From: Paraspadella gotoi
Lineage: Eukaryota; Chaetognatha
Reading direction: 5' to 3'
Assembly: GCA_051294375.1 (NCBI GenBank)
Contig: JBJCIZ010000263.1
Coordinates: 1-64,000 of the forward strand
DNA: 64,000 nucleotides
Made by a program: the position numbers and the translations under genes. Positions 10,385 to 21,127 of this stretch are shown piece after piece. Under the pieces are notes generated by a model. The model had not been told where the DNA came from and searched no databases. It worked only from the letters and a program-made list of their open reading frames with translations. Each line of letters opens with the position of its first letter. Position 1 is the stretch's first letter.

Positions 10385-10770
10385 CTTAACAATGAGCGAA
10401 AGAGAGAGAGAAAAAGAAAAAGGGAGAGAGAAAGAGAGAGTAACAGACAGGGAGAAATATTTTCAGATATAATAACATAGTCAGAAAGTATATTTTCTTA
10501 TCTAAACTTTGCTCTCTCTTTAACTCGCCCCTGGGGGAGCAGTTTTTTGCTCCCCAAGGGGTTACCCCCAGGGGCACACTTTTTTTGGCCCCAGGGGGCT
10601 AAGCATTAGGGGCGCCCCTAATAGACCCAAAATGTTGGCCCCAGGGGGAACCCCCCTGGGGCGGCCCCCTGAGGCAATCCAGAGGGGGCGCCCCCTCAAT
10701 GACCATTTTGCTGCTCCCCCTGGAATAGTCTGCCCCCTGGGGCCGCCCCTAGAGCCGCCCCGCGGGGCGG
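10385..10770. repeat. GC-rich palindromic repeat, copy 2, with GA tract
   Basis: A GA-rich microsatellite (10,395-10,445) precedes a GC-rich island (10,515-10,770) made of nested short palindromes: CCCCTGGGGG, CCCCAAGGGG, CCCCCAGGGG, AGGGGCGCCCCT and CCCCGCGGGG. The words recur with 20-40 bp spacing. Similar core words in opposite orientation occur at 6,675-6,905. The two ORFs here (63 and 75 codons, Gly/Pro-rich) are by-products of composition. Confidence 0.6.
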
Positions 10771-11299
10771 AGGATTTGGGAGATGACATATCTCTTCAAA
10801 ACAGTCAAGAACTTGCTCAGTAGAGTGGAGCACTGGGGAACATAAATTTTATTGGAGTGAACAAACATGGATATTTAGACGTAAGATAGTATGATTAATA
10901 TTCTGCTTATATTGTTTGGGGAACAGTATCATTAATTACAATATATTTATAGTAATATCCTTATAAAATCATAAATTTTTAAAATAATTTTTTTATATTT
11001 TTTATTAAAGATTCTGATTCTTTATAAAAAGTTAAATCAAAAATATAAAATATGTTATTAAAAATTTTAATGTCTTTAGAGTTAAAAATGCAAAAAAAGG
11101 GTAAATTCTCCACTTTTTCACGCTTTGTAGTAGAAAATATTATATGATAAAATGTTTGGGTCATTTTTCGCGGCTTTAACCTAAAAATATCATGTAACAT
11201 ATTTTACAAAAGTTTTTTAGTTTTTTCCAGCAAATCCGAAACTGTTCTTAAAAATAAAAAATATGATTTAGAAATTTTTTGATTTTATAAGGATATTAC
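10771..11299. other. AT-rich spacer, nothing identified
   Basis: Strongly AT-rich with many homopolymer runs. No repeat with other parts of the window and no supportable frame were seen. Confidence 0.5.
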
Positions 11300-12090
11300 T
11301 TGGGGATGAGCATCGTTTCTAAACTATTGAGTATTTTTAAATAAATTTGGTAACAATTGATAGGGAATTTAAAATACTATCTATTTGCAAAATTTCATAA
11401 AAATCGGATAATCCGTTCAAAAGTTATGGAAATAAAACAGTTGAAAAATCGCGCTTCAAATCGAGCAACTTTTGCTTCAAATCGAACTCGTTTTGATCCA
11501 ATAAGGATTTGAACTACCGTAGTACTAAGCTTTAAACCGATAATAGCGATTATGCGCGAACCGGGCCTCATAAGAGAAAATAGAATAAGAGAAGCCCGGA
11601 AAAAAAGAAATCCTTACAAAAGTAATCACAAAACTAACATAATTATAACAGAAAAAAAAATGGAAAAGACAAGAGAGCCAAAGAAGTAATAAATTGGGGA
11701 TGAGCATCGTTTCTAAACTATTGAGTATTTTTAAATAAATTTGGTACCGATCGATAGGAAATTAAAAATACTATCTATATACAAATTTTCATAAAAATCG
11801 GATAATCCGTTCAAAAGTTATGGCAATAAAACAGTCGCGAAAATCGCGCTTCAAATCGATCAACTTTCCCTTAAAATCGAACTCGTTTTGATCCAATAAG
11901 GATTTGAACTACCGTAGTACTAAGCTTTAAACCGATAATAGCGATTTTGCAGGAACCGGGCCTCATAAGAGAAAATAGAATAAGCGAAGCTCGGAAAAAA
12001 AGGAATCCTTACAAAATTAATCACAAAACTAACATAATTATAACAGAATAAAAAATGGAAAAGACAAGAGAGCCAAAGAAGTAATAAATT
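11300..12090. repeat. Tandem duplication of a 394-bp unit
   Basis: Unit 1 (11,300-11,693) and unit 2 (11,694-12,090) both start TTGGGGATGAGCATCG and end AAAGAAGTAATAAATTG, with a small number of substitutions. The internal minus-strand ORFs of 60 and 87 codons are the same frame in each copy and have no recognisable domain. This is a head-to-tail duplication or two units of a longer satellite. Confidence 0.8.
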
Positions 12091-12405
12091 GAAAGTATAT
12101 TGACTGATCTCACCAGCAAAACTACTATTAAACTGACTCAATTTAATATCGTTAATTAAAGATTTAGAATTCACTATCGTCACTTCACGATTAATTTTTC
12201 ATTTTTGAATCATTTTAATTTTATGATAACTGATTTTAATATGATAGCAATAAAACTATAATTAAAAGATAATGATTGATAATGGTAAGTAAATTGATGC
12301 AATGAATAAAATTAATTAAACTAATGATGATGACGATAGTTTAATATCTAAAATTTGTCATATCTGAATCCGGATTTGACTACGATAATTTAGCCGTAAT
12401 CAGCT
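12091..12405. other. AT-rich spacer, nothing identified
   Basis: AT-rich DNA between two tandem duplications. I see no repeat or gene. Confidence 0.45.
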
Positions 12406-13372
12406 AAAAATTATGTAAGTTGAAAAAGGTATGCAAGTTGAAAAAGATATGCAAGTTTAAAAAGGTATAAAAGTTTAAAAAAGTATGCAAGTTGAAAAAA
12501 GTATGCAAGTTGAAAAAAAGTATGCATACTTTGAAAAAAAAGTATGCATACTTTGAAAAAAAGTATGCATAATTGGAAAAAAGTATGCATATTGGAAAAA
12601 AGTATGCATACTTTGGAAAAAAAAGTATGCAATTGAAAAAGTATGCATATTTGGAAAAAAAGTATGCATACTTTAAAAAAGTATCTTGAGAGAAGACAAT
12701 AAGCTATCCGAATCCGTACTGATATGTATGATTTGTCAATTTTTTTTTTCTTTCTCTCTCTCTCTTTCTTCTTGTTAAACTTTCTTCTCTTTATTAATCA
12801 ATTTCCTGTCATTCAGCGTATTTTCATAAAGAGATAAATAAAGAGACTACAAGGGACAAACACGCCTCGAACGCCAATATCACGGGCGTGAATTCAAAAC
12901 ATTTCACACAGACCGCGTTCTAAAACGTAAAAATAAATTGGAAAAAAAGTATGCATACTTTGAAAAAAGTATAAAGCATACTTCAAAAAAGAGGCATACT
13001 TCAAAAAGTAGGCATACTTTGAAAAAAAAGTAGCATACTTGAAAAAAAATAGTATGCAAGTTGGAAAAAGTATGCAATTTGAAAAAAGTATGCATACTTT
13101 AAAAAAAGTATCTTGAGAGAAAGACAATAAGCTATCCGAATCCGTACTGATATGTATGATTTTGTCAATTTTTTTTTTTCTTTCTCTCTCTCTCCTTTCT
13201 CTTGTTAAACTTTCTTCTCTTATTAATCAATTTCCTATCATTCAGCGTATTTTCATAAAGAGATAAGATAAAGAGACTAACAAGGGACAAACGACGCCTA
13301 GAACGCCAATATCACACGGTAGTGAAATTCAAAAACATTTCAACAGACGCGTTCTAAAACGTAAAAATACGG
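12406..13372. repeat. Palindromic minisatellite plus flanking block, duplicated
   Basis: A minisatellite of AAGTATGCAAGTTG and AAAGTATGCATACTTTG units occupies 12,410-12,690 and again 12,935-13,107. Each array is followed by the same block of about 245-265 bp (12,690-12,934 and 13,107-13,372) starting AGTATCTTGAGAGAA and containing a T/CT tract and the word CATTCAGCGTATTTTC. The array unit includes the perfect palindrome AAAGTATGCATACTTT. Minus-strand ORFs here, rich in HTFF, are repeat-encoded and not genes. Confidence 0.75.
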
Positions 13373-13534
13373 TTAAAGCCATGTTGAAATATGGTTTTTA
13401 TCTGGCCCGGATCGCGCATGATCAATGCTTATTTTTAATTGATGTCCTCATTGGATAACCTACGTCAACCATTTTCAATACAACCGGAACGCGCTTAAAA
13501 AAGCTTTTAGCGTGCAAAAACTTGATATCCTTTT
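13373..13534. other. Flank beyond the minus-strand BEL LTR
   Basis: Short unassigned stretch next to the LTR end. It may contain the last part of the LTR, whose outer boundary I cannot fix because the copies differ beyond TCTCGACA. Confidence 0.35.
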
Positions 13535-14136
13535 TGTCGAGAAACCAGAAAACCTGGCTCGGTGACGCCTCCTCGCGTGTCGACCCGTCAGGCTACTACT
13601 GAGTGAAACCTTGGTCTTCACCTCGCGTCTCAACCGAAGTGGGCGCGGTCTTGTCCGACGCCCCTTGAGCCGTCGCAGCCTCTGCGACCCGTTGTGAGCG
13701 TGTGGAAGTCGAAGGAGCTTGCGAAGGAACCCAAGTCCGTTGAAGGCGAGGGTGTCGAGCTTGCACGCCGTCTCTGCTAAGAGTCACGAGTCCATAGTAG
13801 AGTCTGAGGCTAGTGACATGTGGCCTCTCCGTGCCTCCTTTGCCCGCGAGTCTCTGGGCTGGCAGTGTCTCAGTGGGGCTGTCTCGTGGCCCTTGATCTA
13901 GGAAAGTTGGTGACGTAAGGATTGACATGAATGACGGAAGGACTTCATAGCCCGTAAAGAGCCGTTTGGAGACGGGTCTAGGTAACTCTCTAACTGACTG
14001 AAAAAAAGGAGAGAAATGCATACAAAAAGAGTATAGAAAAAGCAGACGAAATGTATAGAAAAGTTACGTGACAATGAAATGGAATAATTGAGCAAAATAA
14101 TGAGAAAAATGAATAAAACAGCGCCATCTCTCATCA
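13535..14136 (-). repeat. BEL/Pao LTR (copy A)
   Basis: On the minus strand it starts TGATGAGAGATGG at 14,136, directly after a polypurine tract AAGCCGGAGGTGGGGG. The well-conserved core ends at TCTCGACA (13,535). It matches the two LTRs of copy C almost base for base apart from single-base indels. The ORFs of 60-189 codons overlapping it are not genes. Confidence 0.85.
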
Positions 14137-15035
14137 CCCCCACCTCCGGCTTCCCTAAGGGAACCGAAAAATCGCCCTTATGCCGGGGGAAGGTGAATCG
14201 AGAGAAGATGAAAGGGAGAAGTAGAAAAAAAGGGGAAAAAATGAAATGAGGAAATAAGAAAAAGGGAATAGAAAGGAAGTAGAATGAATAAAATAAGGAG
14301 AAAAGAGAGGGGATGGGGAAAGATTTGAAACGGAAAATGAAATGGAAAGGTGAAATGGAAAAATGTCTATTTAATTTTAAATTCATTTTTAAATGGCCCG
14401 TCTGCAAACGTAATGATAAGATATAAAATGAAACTATAATCATTGTTATTCTTTTTACTGTAATCATTTGTACATTTTACACTGTTCACTTGAAACTATT
14501 TCTTGATCATGATTGTAAATAAAACAAACGAAATGAACTATGAATTATATGAATAGAAACCTACAAAATTCTGTGCATCGGTTTTTAAACGTTACTGAAA
14601 GGACAGTGATACAAATTTGAGAAACTAAATTTCGTGAGATCATGAATCGAATTAAAAAACTAAAATAGACTGAAGTAAATCTAACAAAATAAACGGACGT
14701 ATCCACTAAAAAAAAATTACGACGCAAAGGTTTAACACGTTTGAATAAAAAGTCACCGAAATTTTAACTTTACTTAAAATAAAAAACGTTTGTACCTGTT
14801 TTATGTGTGAGGCTGAACTCTCTAGAAAATTGAACCGTTTGTCTTTTCAAACAGGTCAACCTCGCGATTGTCTTGTCAAACTAACGAGTTACGTTGAGGC
14901 AAACAGTCATAGCACGTAAAGCAGACTTTATTCCGTTCTGTAATTCGGTTCCGTAAACAGTTCTGGTTTTGGTCTGACATCACGTTGTGCCCGCCAACTG
15001 TCTTATCAGCGTGTCCGGGCAACAATGCGAGCTGT
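14137..15035 (-). other. BEL/Pao 3' untranslated region (copy A)
   Basis: This corresponds to 55,821-56,717 of copy C: a low-complexity AT-rich region after the stop of the extra ORF, with a pyrimidine-rich stretch and the polypurine tract (about 14,137-14,153) at its end. AATAAA on the minus strand lies near 14,930. No conserved frame is present. Confidence 0.7.
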
Positions 15036-15844
15036 CTAAAGATCGTCGTCATCTTCCTCCATCTCCTCGCCGTCATCTTTGCCTAAAAGGGCCCGTTCTC
15101 GCTCGGGGGTAATATGGATAAGGGGGAGCGAGGAAATCCTTTCGAGCGGCGGGAGTTGCGGACAAGTCTCGCCTACGGAGACGAAGGAATCGTCTGCGGA
15201 AGATGGAGGGGTCGTCAGCGTTGTCTCTGTCAAGTTCGTTGTAGAAGCAGAAGTCGTAAATGACGTGTCAAGTGGGGTCACGGAAGAGGGGAACAACACG
15301 TCGGGGGTTTCCGTAGCATCAAGCGTGTTGTCTCTGGCGGAGGGTGTAGGGGTTACGGTTTCTTCTTCTGGGGTGGAAGCCGCGGTCTTTTCCTTGTCGG
15401 CTTTAGGAGTGGAATGTTCGTGGAAAACGATTGCAGTATTGCGGAACTCTTCCCGCACGTCTCTACAGCGAAATCCGTCCGAATCTATTGTTGGGTAGTT
15501 CTTCTCGGAGCGGGGTACAGTTGGCATTTTCTTCTTAGGAGTTGCTGGGTATTTAAATTGTTTATCCCATTTCTTGTACTCGATGAATCGTTCTTTCTCA
15601 TTCCTTGTCATTTGCCCGGATTTCTTACGGGCCTCTTGTTCGTCGAGGTGGCGTTGGTGAGCTTTTTTCAGCCTCTGCTGGTGAGAGTCCCCATTGAATC
15701 GGCTTGTCGACGTTGGCTGGGAGAGATGGTTGCTGGGGTGCAGAAGGCGCGGCCTTGCTCCTCGCTCCCTTTCCGCTCTCGGCTCCCAAATCTGATTCCG
15801 AGATGAAATCTCTTTTCCTCTTGTCGTTGACGGTCTTCTCCAGC
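15036..15844 (-). pseudogene. C-terminal part of the BEL/Pao extra ORF (copy A)
   Basis: An uninterrupted frame of about 270 codons ends in TAG at 15,036. The protein is charged and of low structural complexity. It has an Arg/Glu-rich start, a conserved MTRNEKERFIEYKKWDKQF segment, a YPTIDSDGFRCRD segment, a long Ser/Thr/Pro-rich middle and an acidic tail ending EEMEEDDDDL. There is no signal peptide or membrane segment. The same protein is encoded at 54,968-55,820 in copy C. The open frame continues past 15,844 to 16,235 only because it runs antisense through gag, so the longer ORF is a chimera. Function unknown. Confidence 0.6.
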
Positions 15845-15849
15845 GCCTC

Positions 15850-16760
15850 GAAGGAAAGAACGATTTACGAATTAATTGAATTCCTAAAAATGCACCTTTT
15901 AGCAGTAAAATCCGTCTACTACAGGAAAAAGAAGTCGTCGACGGCCTCGTAGCAGCGGTTGTGGCATCCAGTAAAGCTTCCACCCGCGATTCAAAACGGT
16001 GGGGGCGCGCCCGGCCTTCCAGAGATGAACAATCGAATGAATTTTCGATTCCCTGGATGACTCCGATCCCACCCAACCACCTCCAAGCCGAGAAGACGAA
16101 GACGACGCAGAAGTAAAGAGCAACCACCAAGGTTGGCTCCCACAACGCAGACGATAGATACCGGATGTGGTTATGTTGTCGCTCAACAGGCAGTACCACA
16201 GGCAAACCCTGTGGCGCCTCAACCCATCCCGCCAACCTCTATCACCCAGTCACAGGCGCAACCACCTATGACATCAACGCTAAACCCGGGAGCGCCAATG
16301 TTTACATCGACCCCTGCTCGACCAACCACACCGCATTGTCTTTCTGTGGTCAAAACCATATGGTATGGGATTGTGCAGGGTATCAGGCTCTTGGAGTTCA
16401 GGCAAGAGCTGATATGATTTTGGGTAGAAGAATTTGTTTCAAATGCCTGAACGGGAACCACCTAGCTAGCAAATGCAGGTTTGGAGTTCCATGCTCTTTA
16501 TGTAGAGGCAATCATCATCAAACGTTACATGGGATGGCTCCGGTACGCCGATTTAATTCCTAACGAAAAATACGCAATATCAGCCGACGACGTTTGCACA
16601 GCCACCTACTTACGCAACCCCCGCCTTCACCCCTCCTCTGCCCCCTCTTATACCCCTTCGCCCATGCCCCAGCCCCTCTACCAGGTGCCGGTGGCGGCGA
16701 ACACTACAGCAACGACGGTGAACGGTGGTACCTTTGATCCAAATCAAACGATCCCCATGA
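15850..16760 (+). pseudogene. gag: BEL/Pao gag, C-terminal part with zinc knuckles (copy A)
   Basis: This encodes the end of Gag, the nucleocapsid part that binds and packages element RNA. Three cysteine-rich knuckles lie at about 16,340-16,376 (C-x2-C-x3-H-x4-C, damaged here by a missing base), 16,438-16,477 (CFKCLNGNHLASKC, a canonical CCHC knuckle) and 16,488-16,530 (C-x2-C-x3-H-x4-H). A row of three knuckles ending in CxxC..HH is typical of BEL/Pao Gag-Pol proteins. A Pro/Thr/Gln-rich linker lies on either side. Several single-base indels relative to copies B and C break the frame. Confidence 0.75.
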
Positions 16761-19700
16761 AACGCGACAACCAGCCACCCCCTGCAGTGGCTGCAGGTAC
16801 GCGTCAAGTTGACTGGCGGTTGCGTCCGCCCCAGGTGAATCGACCTTTCGTCCAGTTGTACGGTCGTTGTAGAAACCGGCGGACGCAAGTGTACAACTTA
16901 CGCCATGATTGATAGTGGCTGTAATCGATGTGTCTTAAAACAAAAACATTGCTGATGAATTAAAACTAGATGTAACCCATATTCCCATGAGAATCAGGAC
17001 CCTCGATAGCGATCAAACAATGCATCGGGAATGTGGCCGATTCAATGTGGAACCGCTTGATGGAACTTTTTCCATTTCCGTCCACCGCGCGATTGTGGGA
17101 AAACTGCTGACATCGGAGGACGACCGCCCCCTTGTAATGAAGATGTGGCCGGAAAACCACATCTGGAAGGGGTTTCATTCCCCAATCTCCCTGACAAGGA
17201 GGTTGGAATGCTCCTCCAGCGGGATTTGCCTATACTTGGATCGGCGGTGAAGTACGACGTGGCGCTGCAGATCAGCCAATCGCACTCATGACCGACTTTT
17301 GTTGGACCCTCGTTGGTCCGCGGCCTGGTACGGACGGGAGTGATGTCCACTGTGCCCGTATCACTGCGGAGTACATAGAGGAAGATGAGAGAAAAATCCA
17401 AGAAGATATTCGACGCTTATTTCATCGTGACTTTGTTCCGGCGCCAAGTGCAACAAAGCTTCCATCTGTTGAAGATGAGTACGCCGTGAAACAATTGGAA
17501 TCAACCATTCGGTATGATGAGAAAGAAGGGCATTATTTTGTTGGTTTTACCATGGATGAGAGGTAGAGAAAAAGCGGCTGAAGTTTTGAACAGTAGAGAT
17601 TCGGCAACGATGGCCCTCAATCGTTTGCAGTCTCTTATGCGCAAACTCAACCGAAATCCTGCTGACAAAAAACGAGTCAATGATGAGATGAAAAAAGTTT
17701 GTGGAGGAAGGGCACGCGCGAAAAGTCGACGTCAACAAGATCTCAAAGAAGAAACCGATTTGGACCCTTCCACTTCACGTAGTAGTACGACATGATAAAA
17801 ACAAAGTACGTATTTGTCATGATGCACGCGCAAGCGTGAAAGGTAAATCTCTCAATGACGAGTTGTTGACTGGCCCAGACTACATGACAAATCTATTGGG
17901 CGTCATGTTACGTTTTCGACGCCACAGAGTGGCATTAGCCGCGGATATTCGCGGATTTTTCCACCAGGTATTTGTTGATGAAAACGATGTACATTGCTTC
18001 CAATATTGGTGGTTTGAGGATGATGCATGTACACAATTAGCCCTCTTTGAACTTAGGGTCCATATTTTTGGTGCAAAAAGTTCACCGCTTGTGGCTAATT
18101 ATACCCTCAAAACCCACGCGAAAACGTTGGAAGGAAAATTGCCAATGAGGTTGTCGAGGCGATTATTCGCCAATTCTATGTCGACGATTTTCTCGGATCA
18201 ATGCCCGACGAAGAAACCGCTCGCGAGATTAAGAAGGGCCTGACTGAAGCTCTTCGCCGCGGCGGGTTCGAGTTGACGAAATGGAAATGCTCTGTGCCAA
18301 GTGTTCTGGAAGACGAACCTGATCAAGCGACGGACACAACGAAAACGTTTACTGATGGAAACGATAATGACGTGAAAGACGAACGACCCCGAGATAAAGT
18401 ATTGGGTGTTGCATTTTCATTTTTTGATGATTATTTTTCCCCATGCATTAATCAGGAAAAGTGTTAAAACGTTGTATTACAAAAAGACAAATTTTGTCTC
18501 TTACCGCCAGCCTGTACGATCCACTGGGCATCGTTCCCGTTTACGCTGAAAGGACGCAATTACTTCCAGCGCGCGAAGAAGCAACAGCGGACTGGGATTC
18601 CCCTCTGCCAGATGATCTCATCAAGGACTTTGATACCTGGCGTCAACAAATGCACAGAATTGGAGTCCATCAAACTCCCGCGATGGATTGCAACAAGAGA
18701 GACGACGAACGATCCCGCGGAGCTTCACGTATTTTCGGACGCCAGCCATGATGGCTACGGCGTCACTATTTATCGTAGAACTGTCCCACCTACTGACGGA
18801 AAATCTCATGTTGCCTTTATTATGTCCAGGTCCCGAGTGACGCCGGCCGATTCCTCCAAAGCGTCTCACCACAACTCGATCCGAGATTGGATTTGACGGC
18901 GGCATGCCTCGGCGCAGAGATTCGACACACCGTGGTAGAAGAGATGACAAATGACCGGTTTGAAAAAGTAGTAATGTGGACTGATTCTGAAACGGTTTTG
19001 AAACAAATTTTTGATTGTAGTCTAAATTTGCAGCTTTCTTTAAAAAACCGTTTATCTCGAATTAGGGAATTAACCGATGTCACGGAATGGCGCTACGTCG
19101 CGACGGATGAAAATCCCGCTGACGATTGCAGCCGAGGTCTTCCTGCTGGTGACCCAAATGGCAACGTTTTCACAATGGCCCCGACTTCTTGTGGCGCCCA
19201 GAAGCGGAGTGGCCGGAACAGAAGCTGTCCGCGAAACCACTCCCAGCAGACATCCTTACGACTGAGGCCGACGAAGATGTCGAGACGGCCACGGATAAAC
19301 GCTCAAACAAAAAATCCAATGTAGAACATTGGGCCCTTCGAGTCGCACGCCAAGTTCTGACTCCCATAAAAAACTTCGTTTGATTGCGACGATGAAACAC
19401 GCGATCACGAGATGGATTGAATGGAGAAAAGCATTGCGCCAAGACGCAGATGCTAGACCAAAAAAGATAAAATGGCTGACTTTAAAAGATTTAAAAGATG
19501 CAGAAATTATCCAATGCCGACGCTGCAGCTTCGCTATTTTCCAGACGAGTACCGCCAACTTCGAGAGAAAAATGTTCGCTCTCCGGATGCTAGAGCTGAG
19601 TTAACGCAGACACGTTCCCCACTGCGCCAGCTCAACCCATTCCTAGACCCTGCGGACGTTATACGAATTGGCGGCCGAATTGGGAAAGCGATTTTAGCCT

Positions 19701-20856
19701 ATGAAACGCGACATCCAATTGTGTTACCAAAAAATGATCAAATTGTACGAGATTACATCCGCCATGTTCACGAGCAAGAAGCGCACGCTGGCGTTGAACA
19801 CGTACTCGCAAACACCGCCGCCGATTTCACATTCCTTCAATGCGCCAGGTTGCGAGGTCCGTCATTAAACGTTGCGTCAGTTGTCAAAAGAATTTCCGAC
19901 CCCCGGCGACGCAAAAGATGGGCGACATACCCGAGGACCGTCTGACGATTGGAGAACCATTCTCGGCAGTGGGCGTCGACATCTTTGGCCCATTTCACGT
20001 CGTGCATGGTGGCCGGGGCAGTGCCAAACGTTGGGTAGCTTTGTATACGTGTTTAAAATCAAGGGCTATCCATCTAGAAGTTCTACACGACTTATCATCT
20101 TCATCCTTTATAAACTCTATAATCCGCTTTAACTCCCGTCGCCCTGGGACGAAAAAATTTTTCAGTGATAACGGAACCAACTTACGCGGGGCGGATTCAG
20201 AGTTGAAAGCGGCAGTGGAAAAATGGAGAGAGGAGCAGGTGCATAAAAAAATGATAGAGTACGGAGTCGAATGGGTTTTTGGCCCTCCCCATGCCCCCCA
20301 ATGGGGAGGAGTGTGGGAGAGATTGGTTCAATCTACCAAAAAACATTTGACTGCTATTTTGAAAAAAGATAAACTTCAACTTGAAGTTCTGACGACGGCG
20401 TTGGCAGCGGTAGAAAGCATCCTAAATCGTCGCCCGCTGACAAGACTCAGCGAAGACCCGCGCGATTTGGAAGCCCTGACGCCAGCCCAAATTCTATACC
20501 CAAGTGTCTACCGCACATCCAGAGCGATAATGTGCCGCCGGAGTCTGTTAACGGCGACGCTCTGAGAAGTACATGGAGATTAGCGAGACGTTTAAGCGAG
20601 AATTTGGGAACGCTGGAAGCACGAGTATGTAGTAACGCTTCAACAGCGCCAAAAGTGGCAAAAAACGCAGGAAAATCTGAAAGAGGATCAATTAGTCCTA
20701 ATGGTTGACGAGCTAAAATCACGAGATCAATGGCGGTTAGCGCAAGTCATTGACGCAGGTGAAGGCACGCACGTGCGACGCGTGCAAGTACGCACTGCGG
20801 ACGATAAGATCTTTGAACGCGACCGAAACAAACTCGTCCCATTGGAATGTGATTGA
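16761..20856 (+). pseudogene. pol: BEL/Pao pol: protease, reverse transcriptase, RNase H, integrase (copy A)
   Basis: Domains in order: aspartic protease with DSG at 16,911-16,919; reverse transcriptase with the conserved VRICHDARA and GPDYMTNLL blocks and the catalytic YVDD at 18,177-18,188; the SLYDPLGIV motif typical of the BEL/Pao RT-RNase H connection near 18,510; RNase H with FSDASHDGYG near 18,735 and WTDSETVL near 18,980; integrase with an HHCC zinc finger (HVHEQEAHAGVEH near 19,765, CVSC near 19,875), the catalytic Asp residues in GVDIFGPF (about 19,975) and FFSDNGTN (about 20,160), and the catalytic Glu in GGVWERL (about 20,310). The order PR-RT-RH-IN and these motifs identify the family. 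The stop is TGA at 20,854-20,856. Single-base indels split the frame into about ten pieces, while other copies keep frame at most of these sites. Confidence 0.88.
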
Positions 20857-21127
20857 TCTAACTCATAAAAATTGTTTTCTTTTGCTGATTATTTCTGACT
20901 ATGACTTGCTTCATTTGTATATATTGTAAATATATCTTGTTAAAACTCATAGTAAACGCCACTATTCTCGTCTCTTATTGCTTTGGTTTCACAATGTGAT
21001 TTTGTAAAACTCTGTTTGAACAAATAAAGTGAAGATTACGTTTCTTATTATTTCTGTTTTAAATGCACGTAACTAATTTTTTTTTTTACTTTCTACCATA
21101 CCCAGAGATTCTTTCTATAACATTAAA
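20857..21127 (+). promoter_or_regulatory. Spacer between pol and extra ORF: AATAAA and candidate 3' splice site
   Basis: The 271-bp AT-rich spacer contains AATAAA at 21,023-21,028 and then a T-rich tract followed by TACTTTCTACCATACCCAG, ending at 21,105. That is a strong match to a metazoan 3' splice site and lies 22 bases before the ATG of the next ORF (21,128). The same arrangement is present in copy C. Env genes of retroviruses are expressed by splicing to such a site. Use of this one is inferred. Confidence 0.5.

Larger units (their letters stand above)
13535..15844 (-). mobile_element. BEL/Pao copy A, inverted 3' block (LTR, 3' UTR, end of extra ORF)
   Basis: Read on the minus strand, this block equals copy C from about 55,011 to 57,324: the end of the extra ORF, the 3' UTR, the polypurine tract and the LTR. 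At 15,844 it is fused directly to plus-strand element sequence corresponding to copy C about 48,380 onward. The break within the element (copy C coordinate about 55,011) is the same point at which the plus-strand block of copy A stops at the N gap at 22,451. The two blocks are therefore probably parts of one original copy. Confidence 0.75.

Noticed and set aside
12406-13108. CRISPR-like array
   Set aside because: The units are contiguous palindromic minisatellite repeats without unique spacers of constant length, and the surrounding DNA is eukaryotic repeat sequence with no cas genes.
12411-13127. Repetitive minus-strand ORFs rich in HTFF
   Set aside because: They are encoded by the AAGTATGCA minisatellite. 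Length variation between units breaks the frame, and composition explains them.
13596-14467. ORFs of 141 and 189 codons in the LTR and 3' UTR of copy A
   Set aside because: They overlap an LTR and a low-complexity UTR, are not preserved in the matching regions of copy C, and show no domain.
15036-16235. A single 399-codon minus-strand ORF
   Set aside because: Only 15,036-15,844 matches the element's extra ORF. The rest is antisense to gag across the inversion junction, so the full ORF is a chimera.
18621-18950. Antisense ORFs of 90-120 codons across pol in copies A, B and C
   Set aside because: They are shadow frames opposite RT, RNase H and integrase. The sense-strand motifs explain the conservation.
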